Positions 1 through 6,890 are shown, counted from the stretch's first letter. The stretch: 13,457 bases of DNA from Chloroflexota bacterium (GCA_027316975.1 DAHVFL010000067.1:1-13457), one strand, 5' to 3'. Program-made: numbers and translations. Notes: generated from the letters alone by a model not told the origin.

Positions 1-61
1 CTCATCCACTCCACCCCTCCCCTTGTCCCTACAGAAGACACCCCCCTTCCCTCGTCACTGC

Positions 62-90
62 ATTCGGTTGTCAAACATCATCAGCACGGG
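62..90 (-). repeat. Dispersed 29-nt repeat, copy 1
   Basis: Read on the minus strand, this 29-nt stretch matches 10341-10369 at 27 of 29 positions. The exact core TTTGACAACCGAAT is also shared with 10304-10323. The copies lie in intergenic DNA about 10 kb apart and in opposite orientation. The role is unknown; a dispersed intergenic repeat is the simplest reading. Confidence 0.75.
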
Positions 91-301
91 AGCGAACGTC
101 TCTCGTCATTCCCCTCCAATATTGGGTCAGCAAAAACCATCAGTCCCCTGGACGTAAGCGTTCCGATGTATATCACTACCCTATTCAGTTAGCAATACTC
201 GACTATATACAAGTATAGCCATTTTAAGAGAGGAACCGCAAGTATGATTTTCCTTCGCAATGAAAAACATCAGCGACAAGCCCCCTACAAGCCCCAAATT
301 C

Positions 302-330
302 ACCTCCGAAATATAGTATTTCCTGGAGGT
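302..330 (+). promoter_or_regulatory. Hairpin sequestering a Shine-Dalgarno
   Basis: ACCTCCGAAAT (302-312) pairs with ATTTC (318-322) and GGAGGT (325-330) across a 5-nt loop with a 2-nt bulge at 323-324, giving 11 base pairs. The 3' arm contains GGAGG at 325-329, a near-perfect Shine-Dalgarno followed by ATGs at 334 and 339. Pairing would hide it from the ribosome. Only four T residues follow the stem, so a terminator is less likely than translational control. Whether the hairpin forms in vivo is inference. Confidence 0.45.
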
Positions 331-333
331 TTT

Positions 334-471
334 ATGGTATGCTTCATACAGCACCTGCTAGCAGGATATTCAGCGACCTGGATTTCCGCGACATGGTGTC
401 AAGAAGCTGCATTGACTCCCAACACTCTGTTGTTGCAATGCATGCACCAAGCAACAGCTCTACTGTTTTGA
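334..471 (+). CDS. Possible 45-residue leader ORF
   Basis: ATG at 334 follows GGAGG (325-329) by four bases and opens a 45-codon frame ending in TGA at 469-471, 53 bases before the ABC ATPase start. A longer in-frame start at 244 also has a purine-rich stretch ahead of it (226-233). The predicted peptide is hydrophobic and cysteine-containing and contains a short repeat of Ser-Ala-Thr-Trp. It matches no family I recognise. It could be a leader peptide regulating the ATPase, or chance. The same Shine-Dalgarno also suits the ATG at 339, which is in frame with the ATPase. Confidence 0.2.
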   Translation: MVCFIQHLLAGYSATWISATWCQEAALTPNTLLLQCMHQATALLF

Positions 472-475
472 AAAC

Positions 476-500
476 TAGCAGGCGTAAAGTGCGCCTGTTA
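476..500 (+). promoter_or_regulatory. Hairpin just upstream of the ABC ATPase ribosome site
   Basis: TAGCAGGCG (476-484) pairs with CGCCTGTTA (492-500), nine pairs including one G-T, with a 7-nt loop. It ends 10 bases before the AAGGAG of the ABC ATPase (511-516). It could shape access to that site or act together with the earlier hairpin at 302-330. No T-run follows, so it is unlikely to terminate transcription. Confidence 0.35.
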
Positions 501-524
501 CAAGAGCGAAAAGGAGTTACCCTG

Positions 525-1634
525 ATGGCGCGTGTCCAATTCGACCACGTTTACAAGAGCTTCAACAAAGTTGAAGTGGTTCACGATATCAATATGGATG
601 TCGCGGACAAAGAGTTTCTGGTGCTGGTCGGTCCTTCGGGCTGCGGTAAAAGCACCTGCCTGCGCATGATCGCAGGCCTGGAAGATGTTACCTCGGGGGA
701 AATTTGGATTGGTGACAAGGTTGTCAACAACGTAGACCCCAAAGACCGTGATATCGCCATGGTTTTCCAGAACTACGCCCTCTATCCTCACATGACCGTC
801 TACGACAACATGGCCTTCGGCCTCAAGCTGCGTCACATTCCCTCCCAGGATATCAAGAAGCGTGTTGAGGACGCGGCGGACATCCTGGGCCTGGAAAAAC
901 TGCTCAAGCGCAGGCCCAAAGAACTCTCCGGCGGTCAGAGGCAGCGCGTCGCGTTGGGCCGCGCGCTCGTGCGGTCCGCGCAGGTGTTCTTATTAGACGA
1001 GCCGCTCTCCAACCTGGATGCCAAACTGCGCGTGCAGACGCGCGCGGAGATTTCCAAGATTCACCAGCGCGTACAGACCACCTTCGTCTACGTGACACAC
1101 GACCAGACCGAAGCCATGACGATGGGCACCCGTATCGCTGTTCTCAACGGCGGTTTAATCCAGCAAATCGGCGCGCCGCAGGAACTCTACGATCACCCGA
1201 CCAACCTGTTCGTGGCGGGTTTCATCGGCTCTCCGGCCATGAACTTCTTTGACGATGTCAAGGTGGTGACCGATGGTGATTCAACGAAGATCATCATGGG
1301 CGACACCGGCCAGGTTGAGGTGCCGCCGCTCTACGTCCATAGCGCGCGCGACGCGGCTGGCAAGAAATTGATCCTGGGTATTCGCCCGGAGCATCTCGCG
1401 GATATGTCCCTGCTTTCAGAAGCCGAACGCGCCAGCTCAAGCATGAGCGCGCCCATTGAAGTCGTTGAACACCTGGGCAGTGAACTGCTTGTGTACATGA
1501 CCGTCCAGGGCAAACAAATGGTGGCTCGCATTGACCCGCGTTCCAAAGCCAGCATCGGGCAGACCATCAACCTGCATATCGATACTGAACACATTCACCT
1601 CTTCGACACAGACACAGGTCTGGCCCTTTTCTAA
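525..1634 (+). CDS. Sugar ABC transporter ATP-binding protein, MalK/UgpC/MsmK type
   Basis: This 369-residue cytoplasmic ATPase should power a CUT1-type carbohydrate importer by ATP hydrolysis at the inner face of the membrane. All nucleotide-binding motifs are intact: Walker A GPSGCGKST (36-44), Q-loop Gln82, signature LSGGQ (134-138), Walker B with Asp158-Glu159, D-loop SNLDAKLR (162-169) and H-loop His192. A C-terminal TOBE-type regulatory region carries GIRPEH (285-290). Length and order are normal for the family. I chose ATG 525 because AAGGAG at 511-516 fits and because the family typically begins with this MA-x-V sequence; the frame stays open upstream to ATG 339. No permease or solute-binding gene lies next to it, so it may serve several transporters, as MsmX and MsiK do. 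Substrate cannot be read from the sequence. Confidence 0.93.
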   Translation: MARVQFDHVYKSFNKVEVVHDINMDVADKEFLVLVGPSGCGKSTCLRMIAGLEDVTSGEIWIGDKVVNNVDPKDRDIAMVFQNYALYPHMTVYDNMAFGLKLRHIPSQDIKKRVEDAADILGLEKLLKRRPKELSGGQRQRVALGRALVRSAQVFLLDEPLSNLDAKLRVQTRAEISKIHQRVQTTFVYVTHDQTEAMTMGTRIAVLNGGLIQQIGAPQELYDHPTNLFVAGFIGSPAMNFFDDVKVVTDGDSTKIIMGDTGQVEVPPLYVHSARDAAGKKLILGIRPEHLADMSLLSEAERASSSMSAPIEVVEHLGSELLVYMTVQGKQMVARIDPRSKASIGQTINLHIDTEHIHLFDTDTGLALF

Positions 1635-1643
1635 CGCGAGTGA

Positions 1644-1685
1644 CCAGGGCGGGGTTTCGCCGCTCTTGCGGCCCCCCTGCCCTGG
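1644..1685. terminator. Hairpin after the ABC ATPase, CCAGGGCG-ended
   Basis: CCAGGGC plus GGGG (1644-1654) pairs with CCCC (1674-1677) and GCCCTGG (1679-1685) around one bulged T. Inside is a nested GCCGC-tctt-GCGGC hairpin (1659-1672). It starts 10 bases after the ATPase stop codon. No T-run follows, so it is not a classical intrinsic terminator; it may stabilise the 3' end or be a dispersed palindrome. Its outer bases match those of the palindrome split by the IS. Confidence 0.5.
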
Positions 1686-1702
1686 TTAACAACTCCCTAT
1701 GG

Positions 1703-1827
1703 TATACTATGATATAGTAGGACATATTGTATAAATGTCTGCTATTCCACAGTATTTTGTGGAAAAGTATGTTATGCTACACACATTAAATGAAACTGAA
1801 CTTATAACTTACGCCGTTTTCATGAAA
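1703..1827 (+). promoter_or_regulatory. AT-rich upstream region of the sigma factor with short palindromes
   Basis: This stretch is much more AT-rich than its surroundings. It holds TTCCACA/TGTGGAA (1745-1751, 1758-1764, loop 6), GACAT/ATGTC (1721-1725, 1734-1738) and the perfect palindrome TTTCATGAAA (1818-1827). An extended -10-like TGTTATGCT occurs at 1770-1778 with no good -35. These look like a promoter/operator region for the sigma gene. The exact promoter is not resolvable by eye. Confidence 0.35.
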
Positions 1828-1850
1828 TAAAGATAAGGTAAATGTAACCA

Positions 1851-2684
1851 ATGGACACCTCTATCCGTCTCTACAACACGAATAGTAGATTGCGTGCAAC
1901 GCTGAATGCCGAGGCGCCTGGCTATACTACTCGTCCCTTGCAGGACGAAGAGGATAGACGCGCAGAGGTTTCGCTTGACGAGGAAGAACCTGTTACCGAC
2001 ACGATCTCCACGCAATCTACAAGCACGCTGCAAGAACACGTGCAGCGGGTAGATGTGGCGGACTTTGAGGCGATCTTTGTTCGCTTTCAAGGACCTATTA
2101 CGAATTTCATCTACCACCTGATTGGCAATCGTGAACAGGCATATGATCTGGCGCAGGACGTTTTCGTGAAAGCATACAAGGCGCTGCTCAACGGGACAGT
2201 AGTGCAGCCGGGGGCCTTATCGGCCTGGCTGTATCGCATCGCCTCGAACACGACAACGGACACGCTGCGCAGACGCCGTTTGATCTCCTGGTTGCCTCTT
2301 TCATTGTTTAACGAGGATCGTGGCATCGGCGCGGGAGTCATTTCCGACGCGGGTGGCGTGTCTTCCGAGAATTTTAGCTCGAACAATGAAGATGGCGAAG
2401 GGAAAAGTAGCTCCATTACGGCGATGTATGAGCGTGGGGGCTATGACGGCGGGCGTTTTGAGAATCGCGTTGCAGACCGTGAAATCGTTGAGCGACTCTT
2501 CCAGCAGCTCCCGCCTAAGTATGCTGTCTGTTTGTGGCTCTACGAAAATGATGGCCGCTCCTGTGCTGAGATCGCGGAGTTCTTGCACATTAGCCCATCA
2601 GCAGTCAAAATGCGTTTAATGCGCGCGCGAGAACGGTTCGCGACCTTGTATAAACAAGAAGTGGGTGACATACGTGAATTGTGA
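1851..2684 (+). CDS. ECF-type RNA polymerase sigma-70 factor
   Basis: A 277-residue sigma factor that should direct RNA polymerase to a specific promoter set. Region 2 covers roughly 71-143, with the NREQAYDLAQDVFVKAYK helix (93-110) and WLYRIASNTTTDTLRR (126-141) typical of ECF sigmas. Region 4 covers roughly 208-262, with QLPPKYAVCLWL and a helix-turn-helix at 237-262 (CAEIAEFLHISPSAVKMRLMRARE spans it). Two things are unusual: an acidic, low-complexity N-terminal extension of about 70 residues, and a Gly/Ser/Asn-rich linker of about 60 residues (145-207) between regions 2 and 4. ATG 1851 has only a weak AAGG upstream (1835-1838). A start-stop pair ATG-TAA sits at 1842-1847. The gene overlaps the downstream anti-sigma gene by 20 bases, implying co-translation and that the neighbour controls it. 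Confidence 0.88.
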   Translation: MDTSIRLYNTNSRLRATLNAEAPGYTTRPLQDEEDRRAEVSLDEEEPVTDTISTQSTSTLQEHVQRVDVADFEAIFVRFQGPITNFIYHLIGNREQAYDLAQDVFVKAYKALLNGTVVQPGALSAWLYRIASNTTTDTLRRRRLISWLPLSLFNEDRGIGAGVISDAGGVSSENFSSNNEDGEGKSSSITAMYERGGYDGGRFENRVADREIVERLFQQLPPKYAVCLWLYENDGRSCAEIAEFLHISPSAVKMRLMRARERFATLYKQEVGDIREL

Positions 2685-4467
2685 GCAGGCGCGGTCAGTG
2701 TTGTCCGCATATCGCGAATTGAAAGACGGAACGATCGATAGCACCGAACTGGATGTGCATCTGGAAGGATGCCCATCCTGCCGGCAAATGCTTGCCCGCG
2801 ATATGTTTATCGGCGGACGCTTACGCGCGCTCCCCACGATCGAGCCACCTCCCGAAATGCATGGACGGTTGATGCGCACCCTCGCTCACGAACACGCGCA
2901 GTATCTCCAGAAGGCCCCGCCTGGCAGTGTGCCAACGCCCGAATTTCTCAAACCATACTTGCAAGAACATGCCAGGATCACACAAATCTCAAACCACTTC
3001 AGCGCATTATCAACTGCCGAAACCGGTCCCCTCCCCATCGTCCACGCGAAACGCCGCCGGCGTCCGCGCTCCCACATGAGCCAGTTCGCCGTGCTTGGCC
3101 TGGCCGCCATGTTTTTGATGGTGATGATGATGGGCGGCATAGCGTCGCTGCTTATATTGGCGCGTAATAATACAGGCAATCTAGCGCATGTCTATACGAA
3201 TGGCGCTTCCCTTACGTTTACCGAAATCCAAAAAGGCTCCGTCGCGACATCTACCCCGTACCAGCACGTCGCCAGCGCAGTGGCTAATCGCACTGGCATC
3301 TATTATTCTGCTTATCAGAGCGACAAACAGACCACCTGGATGTTGCTACAACTTGACCGCGCAAGCAAGAAGAGCACGCCGTTATTAACCCAACCCACCG
3401 ACCAGCCCATGATCGTACTGGATAGCACTCCGCAGTGGCTGGTATGGTTACAATTTGATAAGCCCTTTGCGCGATCACAGAACAACGTTCCCGGTACCGA
3501 CCTGCGGCCCTGGAGCTTGCGCATCCTTTCACTGGTGCAGGTAGCGCAATCGCCGGTTCCCCTCACGCCGGCCATCCTCCTGAATGGGACGTTCGACCAA
3601 TCGACCGCTCCAACCTGGGTACATACCCCCATACAGGGCGTCTGGCTGGCGCAAAGTGTGCTGTTCGTCGCAACGATTGATAGCAAAGGCGCATCGCATC
3701 TACTGGAATACCAGTTAGATTTGTCAGGCAAATCCGCCGGTATCGAAATTGCAAAAGCCGCTCCCGGTGATATCCTGACCTCGCCGACCGCCAGTAGCGA
3801 CGCAACCGCCGTCTACTGGGCCGACGAATGGATGAATGATGCTGGCATTCTGAGTAGCAATATTATGATGAGACAGGAAACAACCGAATCTGGTCCTGCG
3901 CACTTCTCACAGAGAAGGTGGGTGACAGACACCACGCAATCGATACAACAGGGAGCTTTCCGCGAGGATAGCATGTCCTTCCGCCCCCAGATCGCAGACG
4001 GAACGCTTTTCTGGCTGAGTACCGCTACCAACGCACCGAAGGGAACGCCAACAGCCAGCCAGACGCCGCGCGTGGCAACACCACAGCTTAGCCCAATCCT
4101 CATTCCGCGTACAGAGCCAGGCATTTACGCGCCAGCGCTGGATGCCTCGGTACCCGGACAAATCTTTGCGCAACCTCTGGATGGCCTGACACCGCCCATC
4201 ACAGTGAATAACGGCGGAGCCGCCTACGCGCTGCAAGTTGGCACCGACTTCGCCCTCTGGCAGAATGGCAAGGGGTACGAAATGTACGATGTTCCCACGC
4301 AGAGCGACGTGACCATTGGCAATACCCTGAATGACGCGACCATCCTGGCGGTCAACGGCAACTCCGCCGTATGGCTAGCCAACCGCACTACCAATGCGAC
4401 CCCTGACGCGCAAGGCCAGAGCACGCTTTTACCGGTGAATTTCTTCTCATTCGACTGGCCGAAGTAG
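2665..4467 (+). CDS. Membrane-anchored zinc-finger anti-sigma factor with large extracytoplasmic domain
   Basis: A 600-residue protein that likely holds the upstream sigma factor inactive at the membrane and releases it on an outside signal. The N-terminus matches the ZAS anti-sigma fold: Cys6, then His32-x3-Cys36-x2-Cys39 in HLEGCPSC. A basic stretch (129-136, KRRRRPR) precedes one transmembrane helix at about 140-166, giving a cytoplasmic N-terminus. The remaining 430 residues should lie outside and contain about seven blade-like strand clusters with Trp-rich cores (around 212, 257, 331, 382, 446, 529 and 567), suggesting a beta-propeller-like sensor; that fold is inference. The start is GTG 2665, inside the sigma gene, preceded by AAGAAG (2655-2660); GTG 2674 is an alternative. 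A Thr/Pro-rich stretch lies at 456-480. The function is strongly suggested by position and motif but not proven. Confidence 0.75.
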   Translation: MTYVNCEQARSVLSAYRELKDGTIDSTELDVHLEGCPSCRQMLARDMFIGGRLRALPTIEPPPEMHGRLMRTLAHEHAQYLQKAPPGSVPTPEFLKPYLQEHARITQISNHFSALSTAETGPLPIVHAKRRRRPRSHMSQFAVLGLAAMFLMVMMMGGIASLLILARNNTGNLAHVYTNGASLTFTEIQKGSVATSTPYQHVASAVANRTGIYYSAYQSDKQTTWMLLQLDRASKKSTPLLTQPTDQPMIVLDSTPQWLVWLQFDKPFARSQNNVPGTDLRPWSLRILSLVQVAQSPVPLTPAILLNGTFDQSTAPTWVHTPIQGVWLAQSVLFVATIDSKGASHLLEYQLDLSGKSAGIEIAKAAPGDILTSPTASSDATAVYWADEWMNDAGILSSNIMMRQETTESGPAHFSQRRWVTDTTQSIQQGAFREDSMSFRPQIADGTLFWLSTATNAPKGTPTASQTPRVATPQLSPILIPRTEPGIYAPALDASVPGQIFAQPLDGLTPPITVNNGGAAYALQVGTDFALWQNGKGYEMYDVPTQSDVTIGNTLNDATILAVNGNSAVWLANRTTNATPDAQGQSTLLPVNFFSFDWPK

Positions 4468-4555
4468 GCAGGCGCTTCTCAGGAATTACCGGATATATCA
4501 TTCTCGTCCGTGAGTTCTTCACTCAATTTGACGATATCAATTCCTTAGCAGGTGA
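4468..4555. other. Convergent intergenic gap
   Basis: These 88 bases separate two genes that point at each other. A small hairpin TGAGT-tcttc-ACTCA (4511-4525) and a loose inverted pair GGAATT/AATTCC (4482-4487, 4539-4544) are present. They could form weak bidirectional termination, but no T-run supports a standard intrinsic terminator. Confidence 0.3.
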
Positions 4556-5704
4556 CTAGCATCCCAGGAGTTTGGCGATCAGCATTCGCTGCACCTCGCT
4601 TGTGCCTTCACCGATTTCGTTGATTTTGACGCTGCGCCAGTAGCGCGAAACAGGGTACTCGTCCATGAATCCGTAGCCGCCGTGAATCTGCACGGCCTGG
4701 TCGGCGGCGCGTTTGGCCGTTTCTGAGGCGAAAAGTTTGGCTATGGACGCCTCGCGTGTGTACGGCTTGCCCTGCATATGCAACCAGGCAGCCTTATAAT
4801 ACATTAAACGCGCCAGTTCAATTTCTGTATCCATATCCGCCAGTTTGAACTGGATGGCCTGGAATGTGCTGATGGAGCGACCAAACTGCTTGCGCTCTTT
4901 AGCATAGGCCAGCGCCTCATCCAGGCAGGCCTGGGCAAGACCGACAGAGAGCGCGGCAATGGCGACACGCCCGGCATCGAGAATCTGCATGAACTGCTTG
5001 AAGCCGTCGCCGCGCTTGCCCAGGATGTCACCTTCGGGAACTGTACAATCGTCGAAGGTGAGGGGGCGCGTATCGGAGGCTTTCCAGCCCATTTTCTTGT
5101 ACGCAGTGCCGATGATGTACCCAGGCGTGTCTCTGGGAACGATGATGTTGGTAATCTCGTTGCGATTGTCGGGTCGTCTTCCGGTAACGGCGGTGATGGT
5201 GACGCCGCCCGTCATATCCGTGCCAGCGTTAGTGATGAAAGCTTTGGAGCCGTTGATATGCCAGTAGCCATCGCGCAAGACAGCGCGGGTCTGCGTGCCG
5301 CCGGAGTCAGAACCGGCTCCCGGCTCGGTCAAGCCAAAAGCCCATAGCTTTTCACCGCTTGCCAGGGGAACCAGGTATTCCTCTTTTTGCCGCTTGCTGC
5401 CAAAGAGGTAGAATGGGCTGGCTCCCAGCGAAGTATGCGCTTCCATAGTAATTCCAACCGAAACGTCACCTCGTGAGATTTCTTCGATAGCGATACAGTA
5501 GGAGAGAAAATCCGCGCCCGCGCCGCCATATTCCTCCGGGAACGGTAATCCCAGCAGCCCCAGCTCGCCCATTTTGCGCACAATATCGTAGGGGAATTCC
5601 CCGGCGCGATCCATTTCTTCGGCGCGTGGTTTGATTTCCTGTTCGGCAAAATCACGGCAGGTTTCACGAATTGCCGTCTGCTCCTCATTGAGCGAAAAAT
5701 CCAT
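4556..5704 (-). CDS. Acyl-CoA dehydrogenase
   Basis: A 382-residue flavoenzyme that should oxidise an acyl-CoA to the trans-2-enoyl-CoA, passing electrons to an electron-transfer flavoprotein, as in fatty-acid or branched-chain amino-acid breakdown. All domains are present: N-terminal helical domain (about 1-115), middle beta domain with the family signature GLTEPGAGSDSGG (124-136), and C-terminal helical domain with QIHGGYGF (339-346). EGTSEVQR (366-373) places Glu366 where short- and medium-chain enzymes have the catalytic base. Length is typical. Start ATG 5704 is supported by AGAGGG (5714-5719 on the complement, nine bases upstream). A clear promoter precedes it. It stands alone, without ETF, thiolase or hydratase genes nearby, so chain-length specificity cannot be assigned; butyryl- or isovaleryl-type are both possible. 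Confidence 0.95.
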   Translation of the reverse strand: MDFSLNEEQTAIRETCRDFAEQEIKPRAEEMDRAGEFPYDIVRKMGELGLLGLPFPEEYGGAGADFLSYCIAIEEISRGDVSVGITMEAHTSLGASPFYLFGSKRQKEEYLVPLASGEKLWAFGLTEPGAGSDSGGTQTRAVLRDGYWHINGSKAFITNAGTDMTGGVTITAVTGRRPDNRNEITNIIVPRDTPGYIIGTAYKKMGWKASDTRPLTFDDCTVPEGDILGKRGDGFKQFMQILDAGRVAIAALSVGLAQACLDEALAYAKERKQFGRSISTFQAIQFKLADMDTEIELARLMYYKAAWLHMQGKPYTREASIAKLFASETAKRAADQAVQIHGGYGFMDEYPVSRYWRSVKINEIGEGTSEVQRMLIAKLLGC

Positions 5705-5752
5705 GATGATGTGCCCTCTTTCTCTGGAACGACAGAACTAGTATGCGCACCT

Positions 5753-5781
5753 ATTATAAAGTAGTGGATGAGCAGTGACAA
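5753..5781 (-). promoter_or_regulatory. Housekeeping-type promoter of the acyl-CoA dehydrogenase
   Basis: On the minus strand TTGTCA (5776-5781) and TATAAT (5753-5758) are separated by exactly 17 bases. The -10 matches consensus fully and the -35 in five of six positions. The site lies about 50 bases upstream of the ATG, immediately past the large hairpin that separates this gene from the WXG100 gene. Confidence 0.8.
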
Positions 5782-5790
5782 GCTACAACA

Positions 5791-5858
5791 AAGAAGCCGG
5801 GCATGAAGGCGAGAGAATAGCGTTTTCGCCACCTTCTCGCCTTCATGCCCGGCTTCTT
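5791..5858. terminator. Perfect 24-bp hairpin between WXG100 gene and acyl-CoA dehydrogenase
   Basis: Arms 5791-5814 and 5835-5858 are exact reverse complements of 24 nt with a 20-nt loop. It begins 7 bases after the stop codon of the minus-strand WXG100 gene and ends before the dehydrogenase promoter, so it is well placed to end the WXG100 transcript. No clear T-run follows on the minus strand. The length and perfection also suit a dispersed palindromic repeat used as a terminator. Confidence 0.55.
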
Positions 5859-5864
5859 CTCAGG

Positions 5865-6143
5865 CTAGGATGTCTGATCGACGTTATCGAAATACTCAGC
5901 GGTTTTGGTGAGATGAAGACCAATTTCCTCGCCCCAGGTAATGAGGCTTTGCGCGCTCTGGCACCAGCGCTGAAAGAGTTCGTCGTAATGGGCGCGGCTC
6001 AGGCCCACCCAGTCACCTTCCATTTGCGCTGTGAGGCCCTGGAGTTCTGAGATCATTTTGCTGCGAGCGAATTCGCAATTTTCTTGATAGCGCCTGCCAA
6101 GCTGGCGCATGAGTTCGGTATTGACATGAATTGTGCCACTCAT
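5865..6143 (-). CDS. WXG100-family protein (ESAT-6/CFP-10-like)
   Basis: A 92-residue, mostly helical protein with the WXG motif as Trp45-Val46-Gly47 in the turn between two predicted helices (about 8-42 and 48-85), the usual size and layout of WXG100 proteins. Family members form helical-hairpin dimers and are often exported by type VII (ESX/Yuk) systems. The C-terminal export motif Y-x3-D/E is not exact here: Tyr84 is followed by Asp at 86 and 89. Start ATG 6143 is supported by GAGGAG on the complement (6153-6158), nine bases upstream. No EssC/EccC ATPase, toxin or second WXG gene is nearby, so secretion is not demonstrated; in Chloroflexota many such proteins are solitary and of unknown role. 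Confidence 0.78.
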   Translation of the reverse strand: MSGTIHVNTELMRQLGRRYQENCEFARSKMISELQGLTAQMEGDWVGLSRAHYDELFQRWCQSAQSLITWGEEIGLHLTKTAEYFDNVDQTS

Positions 6144-6273
6144 CGTATAGTGCTCCTCTACGAATACTAATCAAACTTCCCGGAAGATGCTATCAGGCAC
6201 GAAGCCCGTCTACCAGTAGTATACTGTGCTGTTCCAAAGACCCTCTGCAAGCGTGAGCCATGGTGCCCCTACC

Positions 6274-6356
6274 CGTCCCTGTCATCCTGAGCGCAGCGAA
6301 GGATCTGCGTCTGGCCTCATGAGAGATCCTTCGCTGCGCTCAGGATGACAGGGACG
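6274..6356. repeat. Perfect 33-bp palindromic repeat
   Basis: Arms 6274-6306 and 6324-6356 are exact reverse complements of 33 nt with a 17-nt loop. The core CTGAGCGCAGCGAAGGATCT recurs at 10408-10427, again opposite its reverse complement. This identifies a dispersed palindromic intergenic repeat rather than a gene-specific terminator. Confidence 0.85.
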
Positions 6357-6386
6357 CTTCAGATAACGCCTATTACTACTACGGAT

Positions 6387-6432
6387 GTTTCAGCAGGGCG
6401 ACCCTCACGGTCGCCCTGGCTCATCTTGAAAC
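6387..6432. repeat. Hairpin with CAGGGCGACC arms
   Basis: CAGGGCGACC (6394-6403) and GGTCGCCCTG (6409-6418) form a perfect 10-bp stem with loop CTCAC. An outer pair GTTTCA/TGAAAC (6387-6392, 6427-6432) could extend it. Read on the minus strand it begins GAGCCAGGGCG, as does the right end of the palindrome at 13183-13213. It may be a member of the same CCAGGGCG-ended hairpin family. Confidence 0.55.
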
Positions 6433-6581
6433 AATATGACGGACAAAGAACTTCCGAATATTCACACCATTTTCACAAGTAGAGAAAGCTTTTTAGCGCA
6501 ATATTCATACGTAACCAGTATAGTGAACAATGCAGGTCTCTGCTATTGATTGAGATGAACGTGAGAATTGGAGGAGTGAAC

Positions 6582-6854
6582 ATGAGTGTGATGCAACAAG
6601 CGTATACCCCGTTTGCCTATGTGGAGTTAGCTCGCCCTGGCGCTACAGCTATTTTTCGCGCGTTACCGTTCGCAACCGCGAAGCGTATCATGATGAATCA
6701 GATGCAGAGGCGCGAACGCCTGGTCTACATATTGCTGGATGGACGGCGTTCCGTAACGGACGTGGCCCGCTTACTCCATCTCAGCGAGGTGCAAGTGGCG
6801 CAGATAATGGTGTACCTGCTCAAATTCGGCTATATCGAATACATGCGCGGATGA
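6582..6854 (+). CDS. Small winged-helix-like protein
   Basis: A 90-residue protein of unknown function. The C-terminal half (about 44-89) has the pattern of a winged helix: RRERLVYILLDGRRSV, then DVARLLHLSEVQVAQIMVYL, then a short YIEYM wing. This resembles small wHTH domains and, more loosely, PqqD-type folds; I cannot tell which. The N-terminal 40 residues show no motif. I chose ATG 6582 because GGAGGAG (6570-6576) sits five bases upstream; ATG 6546 is in frame but lacks a ribosome site. It is a single-gene unit between a palindrome-rich region and a hairpin. A DNA-binding or adaptor role is inference. Confidence 0.65.
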   Translation: MSVMQQAYTPFAYVELARPGATAIFRALPFATAKRIMMNQMQRRERLVYILLDGRRSVTDVARLLHLSEVQVAQIMVYLLKFGYIEYMRG

Positions 6855-6859
6855 TGAGT

Positions 6860-6890
6860 TTTTGGGGGAAGGCGAAATTTGCCCCCAAAA
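6860..6890 (+). terminator. Stem-loop after the small winged-helix gene
   Basis: TTTTGGGGG (6860-6868) and CCCCCAAAA (6882-6890) form a perfect 9-bp stem with a 13-nt loop, starting five bases after the stop codon. The stem is strong and well placed, but a T-run does not follow it on the + strand, so termination efficiency is uncertain. Confidence 0.5.

Larger units (their letters stand above)
1..524. other. Intergenic leader upstream of the ABC ATPase
   Basis: No convincing gene is visible here. Positions 1-60 are pyrimidine-rich on the + strand. A dispersed repeat copy lies at 62-90. A weak promoter-like pair occurs around 184-211 (TTCAGT, 16 nt, TATACA), followed by a purine-rich Shine-Dalgarno-like stretch at 226-233. 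Two hairpins follow, at 302-330 and 476-500. The stretch is AT-richer than the genes downstream, as expected for a regulatory leader. The possible small reading frame inside it is listed separately. Confidence 0.55.
6144..6581. other. Divergent intergenic region rich in palindromes
   Basis: No gene is visible in this stretch between the divergent WXG100 and winged-helix genes. It holds a short palindrome CTTCC-C-GGAAG (6176-6186), a perfect 33-nt inverted repeat (6274-6356) and a hairpin (6394-6418). After that comes an AT-rich stretch with a TATAGT box (6518-6523) that lacks a good -35. The promoters of both flanking genes must lie here. Confidence 0.5.

Noticed and set aside
339..524. N-terminal extension of the ABC ATPase from ATG 339
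   Set aside because: The added 62 residues resemble no ATPase sequence, while ATG 525 has its own AAGGAG and matches the family's usual N-terminus. Kept only as a finding about dual starts.
3315..3731. 138-codon minus-strand frame in the anti-sigma gene
   Set aside because: Lies fully within the anti-sigma coding region, has no ribosome site or recognisable domain.
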